This document shows, piece by piece, positions 61,417-64,000 of a stretch of DNA of 64,000 nucleotides; position 1 is the first letter of the stretch, and every line of letters begins with the position of its first letter. The position numbers and the translations under genes were made by a program. Source of the DNA: Acidimicrobiia bacterium (GTDB taxonomy: Bacteria > Actinomycetota > Acidimicrobiia > Spongiisociales > UBA5794); assembly GCA_041393965.1 (NCBI GenBank), contig JAWKJB010000002.1, forward strand, positions 496,001 to 560,000, given 5' to 3'. The notes below the pieces were generated by a model. That model was not told the DNA's origin. It was given only the letters and a program-made list of their open reading frames with translations, and did not search any database.

Positions 61417-62123
61417 CGCCGAACCCGATCATCGTGGCGCTCGATGTGTCAACCGCGTCAGAGGCTGTCGAGCTCGCCGAGCGGCTCGCTCCGGTGGTCG
61501 GTGCGTTCAAGGTCGGGCTCGGTCTTCTCCACGGACCGGGACCCGGGGTCATCGACACCCTGGTACGGGTGGGCCTCCCGGTCTTCGCGGATGCCAAGCT
61601 CCACGACATCCCGTCCCAGGTCGAACGAGCCGCCGAGCGGCTCGGTTCGCACGGTGCCCGATGGGTGACGGCCCACATCTCCGGAGGTGCCGACATGCTG
61701 CAGGCTGCCGTCGAGGGTCTTGCCCGTGGTTCCGGCCACGCGCAAGCGGGCATCCTCGGTGTCTCGGTCCTGACCTCCCTCGATCAACATGCCCTTGAAC
61801 GAATCGGGATCCCGCGCACCAGCGGGCAGCTTGTCGGCAAGATGTCGAAGGTGGCTGCCGCCGCGGGGTGTGAAGGAGTGGTGTGTTCCCCCGAAGAGAT
61901 CAATGTCGTGCGACAGTCGGCTCCGGGGCTGATTCGGGTGACACCGGGCATTCGCCCCGATGCCACCGACGACGACCAGTCCCGGACGGCGACACCGGAG
62001 GCAGCGATCGAGCGCGGAGCGACGATGCTCGTTGTCGGGAGACCGATCGTCGGCGCCGCGGACCCTGTTGCTGCCGCTGAGGGGATCCTCGAGCGGATTG
62101 CTGAGGGCCGCTCCGCCCAATGA
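61413..62123 (+). CDS. pyrF: Orotidine-5'-phosphate decarboxylase
   Basis: This 236-residue TIM-barrel enzyme makes UMP, the last step. The Lys/Asp catalytic tetrad is in VFADAKLHDIPSQVERAA, and the phosphate site is in TPGIRPDATDDDQ and VVGRPIVGAADPV. I chose a GTG at 61413, overlapping the pyrD stop (GTGA); a GTG one codon earlier is possible. It completes the de novo UMP pathway in the window, apart from aspartate and carbamate supply. Confidence 0.92.
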   Translation: MTPNPIIVALDVSTASEAVELAERLAPVVGAFKVGLGLLHGPGPGVIDTLVRVGLPVFADAKLHDIPSQVERAAERLGSHGARWVTAHISGGADMLQAAVEGLARGSGHAQAGILGVSVLTSLDQHALERIGIPRTSGQLVGKMSKVAAAAGCEGVVCSPEEINVVRQSAPGLIRVTPGIRPDATDDDQSRTATPEAAIERGATMLVVGRPIVGAADPVAAAEGILERIAEGRSAQ

Positions 62124-62124
62124 G

Positions 62125-62130
62125 TACGAT
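62125..62130 (+). promoter_or_regulatory. -10 box for a probably leaderless mihF
   Basis: TACGAT ends 6 bp before the ATG at 62137, just after the pyrF stop. There is no ribosome site, which favours a separate leaderless message. Confidence 0.4.
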
Positions 62131-62136
62131 GACGAC

Positions 62137-62460
62137 ATGACCCGATCAAACAACCCACCCCACATGACCGATGACCAACGGGCGGCGGCCCTCGAACGGG
62201 CAGCACTCGCGCGACGGACAAGAGCCGAGATCAAGGCACTCCTCAAGACGAGCAGCCTCACATTCCAGGATGTTCTCGACCGGGCAGAAGGTGACGATCT
62301 CGTAGCGGGCACCCGGGTGAAAGCCATCGTGGGTTCGATGCCCGGCATGGGAAAGATCACCACCATCCGACTTCTGGAAGAGATCGGTATCGCCGAGAAC
62401 CGCACCCTGCGCGGGTTGACACCGAGGCAGACGAAGGACCTCCTTGCCCGATTCTCCTGA
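62137..62460 (+). CDS. mihF: Actinobacterial integration host factor (mIHF)
   Basis: This 107-residue nucleoid-associated protein is unrelated to the alpha/beta IHF of proteobacteria. The core begins LTDDQRAAALERAA-type sequence (MTDDQRAAALERAALARRTRAEIKALLK) and has the helix-two-turn-helix VKAIVGSMPGMGKITTIRLLEEIGI, which contacts DNA. It bends DNA and is required for phage integration in mycobacteria. The ATG at 62137 is my choice; MTDDQ at 62164 gives a shorter form. It overlaps gmk by 17 bp, and the pyrF-mihF-gmk-rpoZ order is mycobacterial. Confidence 0.93.
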   Translation: MTRSNNPPHMTDDQRAAALERAALARRTRAEIKALLKTSSLTFQDVLDRAEGDDLVAGTRVKAIVGSMPGMGKITTIRLLEEIGIAENRTLRGLTPRQTKDLLARFS

Positions 62461-63019
62461 AGGTAGGCTCATCGTCATTTCCGGACCTTCCGGCGTTGGC
62501 AAGACAAGCATCGTCGAAGCCGTGCTCGCCCGAACCAACGCACGATTCTCCGTTTCGGCGACGACTCGGGAGCCAAGACCAGGTGAGGTGCAAGGGGTCG
62601 ACTACACCTTCTTGACACCGGCAGCATTCCGCGCGATGCGCGACCGAGGCGACATCCTCGAATGGGCGACCTACGGTGGCCACTTCTACGGTACACCCCG
62701 CGCGGCGGTCCTTCCCATCATCGAAACCGGCACCGATGTCGTCCTCGACATCGAAAACGAAGGCGCCCGCCAGATCCGGGACGCCTACCCCGATGCACTC
62801 ATGATCTTCATCCGGCCACCGACGCTCCATCACCTCGCCGAGCGCCTTGCACGGCGGGGAGACACCTCCCCATCAGACATCGACAAACGCCTCGCCGTCG
62901 CCGATGAACAGATCGTCGAAGCCGGGGCGCTGTACGACCACATCGTCACCAATGACGATCTGGCGACGACCATCACCGAGGTGCTCGATATACTGAGGCA
63001 ACCGCGGCGCACCCCGTAG
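62444..63019 (+). CDS. gmk: Guanylate kinase
   Basis: This 191-residue kinase converts GMP to GDP. The P-loop GPSGVGKTS is at 14-22, the GMP-binding stretch is SATTREPRPGEVQGVDYTFL, then EWATYGGHFYG, and the lid has RLARRGDTS. The start is a TTG at 62444, five bases after AAGGA, with the preceding gene overlapping. An ATG-free start is supported by the family's N-terminal spacing to the P-loop. Confidence 0.95.
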   Translation: MPDSPEGRLIVISGPSGVGKTSIVEAVLARTNARFSVSATTREPRPGEVQGVDYTFLTPAAFRAMRDRGDILEWATYGGHFYGTPRAAVLPIIETGTDVVLDIENEGARQIRDAYPDALMIFIRPPTLHHLAERLARRGDTSPSDIDKRLAVADEQIVEAGALYDHIVTNDDLATTITEVLDILRQPRRTP

Positions 63020-63059
63020 ACTGCGATACGCGAGCGTTTGCTGCGAACAGGAGTTCAAC

Positions 63060-63293
63060 ATGATGCTAGAGCCACCCATTGGCGCGGTCGTCGAAAAGAC
63101 GCAGTCGCGCTTCGGGCTCGTGATCCTGTCAGCGCGCAGGGCGCGGCAAATCAACGCCTATTTCCACGAACTGGGAGCCGGTCAGTTCGGCTATGTCCCG
63201 CCACAGGTCCACTCGCTGTCCCGCAAGCCACTGTCGATAGCCCTCGAGGAGATCGTCGAGGACAAGGTCGTTGTGGCTCCAGCCGAGGAGTAG
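63060..63293 (+). CDS. rpoZ: RNA polymerase omega subunit
   Basis: This 77-residue subunit helps RNA polymerase assemble. RFGLVILSARRARQINAYFHE is the family core (usually LVxxAAKRARQIN), and KPLSIALEEIVEDKV is the second conserved block. The ATG at 63060 is 6 bp after AGGAG; a second ATG is one codon later. A TAGACT box at 63017-63022 could start its transcript. The coaBC gene follows after three bases. Confidence 0.93.
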   Translation: MMLEPPIGAVVEKTQSRFGLVILSARRARQINAYFHELGAGQFGYVPPQVHSLSRKPLSIALEEIVEDKVVVAPAEE

Positions 63294-63296
63294 CTC

Positions 63297-64000
63297 ATGC
63301 TCGCCGGGCGACGCATCGTCCTCGGCGTCACCGGGGGTGTCGCTGCGTACAAGGCGGCCTACCTCGCCAGACGACTGGTCGAACAAGGTGCGTCGGTCCG
63401 CGCCGTCATGACACCCGCCGCCACCGAGTTCCTTGGTGCCGCGACCCTCTCGGCACTCACGGGCAACGAACCCGTCGTCGACCTGTTCGCCGACGCCGAC
63501 CCTTCACCCCACACGACCCTCGCCCAATGGGCAGATGCGGTTGTTGTTGCTCCGGCGACAGCGGCAACCATCGCGAAATTGGCGGTGGGTGAATCGTCGA
63601 ATGCACTTCTGGCGACACTGCTCGCCACGACCGCTCCGATCGTGATCGCCCCCGCGATGCATACGGAGATGTGGGAGCACGACGCGACTCAATCGAACCT
63701 CGCGACACTTCGCCGCCGCGGCTGTGTCATCGTTGAGCCCGAATCCGGGGACCTGACGGGAGGCGATGTCGGTATCGGACGACTCGCCGATCCGGAGGTC
63801 ATCGTCGCCGCGGTCGTGTCGGCACTGTCGCAGGGGCCCCTTGCAGGGGTGCGTGTGATCGTCACGGCAGGTGGGACCCGGGAGGCGATCGATCCGGTGC
63901 GATTCATCGGCAACCGATCGAGCGGCAAGATGGGCAACGCCATCGCGCGTGCCGCAGCCGCAAGAGGTGCGTCGGTGACGCTCGTGACCGCGGCAGAGGA
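63297..64000 (+). CDS. coaBC: CoaBC, phosphopantothenoylcysteine decarboxylase/synthase, partial
   Basis: The gene is cut by the right edge after about 234 codons. The N-terminal CoaC flavodoxin-like domain is complete: [46 protein letters not shown] (His is catalytic) and [13 protein letters not shown] (active-site lid). The CoaB domain then begins ([20 protein letters not shown]). Together they make 4'-phosphopantetheine from phosphopantothenate and cysteine, toward coenzyme A. The ATG at 63297 is 6 bp after GAGGAG, and the gene follows rpoZ after three bases, as in mycobacteria. Confidence 0.94.
   Translation, partial: MLAGRRIVLGVTGGVAAYKAAYLARRLVEQGASVRAVMTPAATEFLGAATLSALTGNEPVVDLFADADPSPHTTLAQWADAVVVAPATAATIAKLAVGESSNALLATLLATTAPIVIAPAMHTEMWEHDATQSNLATLRRRGCVIVEPESGDLTGGDVGIGRLADPEVIVAAVVSALSQGPLAGVRVIVTAGGTREAIDPVRFIGNRSSGKMGNAIARAAAARGASVTLVTAAE

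Overview
The window is GC-rich chromosomal DNA of an actinobacterium, most likely a lineage outside the mycobacteria and streptomycetes such as Acidimicrobiia (inference). The evidence is an mIHF-type nucleoid protein, a mycothiol synthase-like gene, a phosphatidylinositol mannoside (PIM) gene trio, a class II DAHP synthase, many GTG/TTG starts, and repeated TANNNT boxes 6-9 bp before start codons, as in leaderless actinobacterial transcripts. From memory, the gene order follows two Mycobacterium tuberculosis blocks, thrS-pgsA-patA-pimA-pdxST-yebC-ruvCAB-secDF-rel-hisS-aspS-alaS-aro-efp-nusB and pyrRBC-carAB-pyrF-mihF-gmk-rpoZ-coaBC. Here the two blocks are joined end to end.

Region by region. 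Bases 1-3000 (minus strand) hold a putative lipoprotein, a peptidoglycan-binding membrane-fusion protein and a MacB-type ABC transporter in one operon. Bases 3000-4450 are the only clearly accessory stretch. They hold a small secreted I36-like cysteine protein, a divergent helix-turn-helix gene with paired operators between them, a string of hairpins and repeats, and the 3' half of a tRNA-Val. Bases 4450-17450 are a mixed housekeeping region: nitronate monooxygenase, an NfuA-like Fe-S carrier, PlsB, an esterase, a small metallopeptidase, tRNA-Val(CAC), DAHP synthase, a patatin, a mycothiol synthase-like acetyltransferase and a degenerate APH-fold protein. A 119-bp near-perfect inverted repeat lies just after DAHP synthase.

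From 17540 to the right edge nearly all genes lie on the plus strand and many overlap at ATGA, GTGA or TGATG. In order they are thrS, an MMPL transporter, (minus-strand) citrate synthase, the PIM trio, PLP synthase, yebC, ruvCAB, queA-tgt, yajC-secDF, rel, hisS-aspS, rarA, alaS, ruvX-mltG, aroE, a prepilin peptidase, aroCKB, efp-nusB, the complete UMP pathway (pyrR-pyrB-pyrC-carA-carB-pyrD-pyrF), mihF, gmk, rpoZ and the start of coaBC.

The pyr operon has a complete leader: a PyrR-binding hairpin, a Shine-Dalgarno sequence, a 31-codon leader ORF with an intrinsic terminator inside it, and a TGATG junction at the front of pyrR. No CRISPR array, insertion sequence, integrase or rRNA gene was found. 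No clearly new multi-gene system is evident. The least explained parts are the I36-like/HTH locus with its neighbouring hairpin-and-tRNA-remnant stretch, and the pyr leader.
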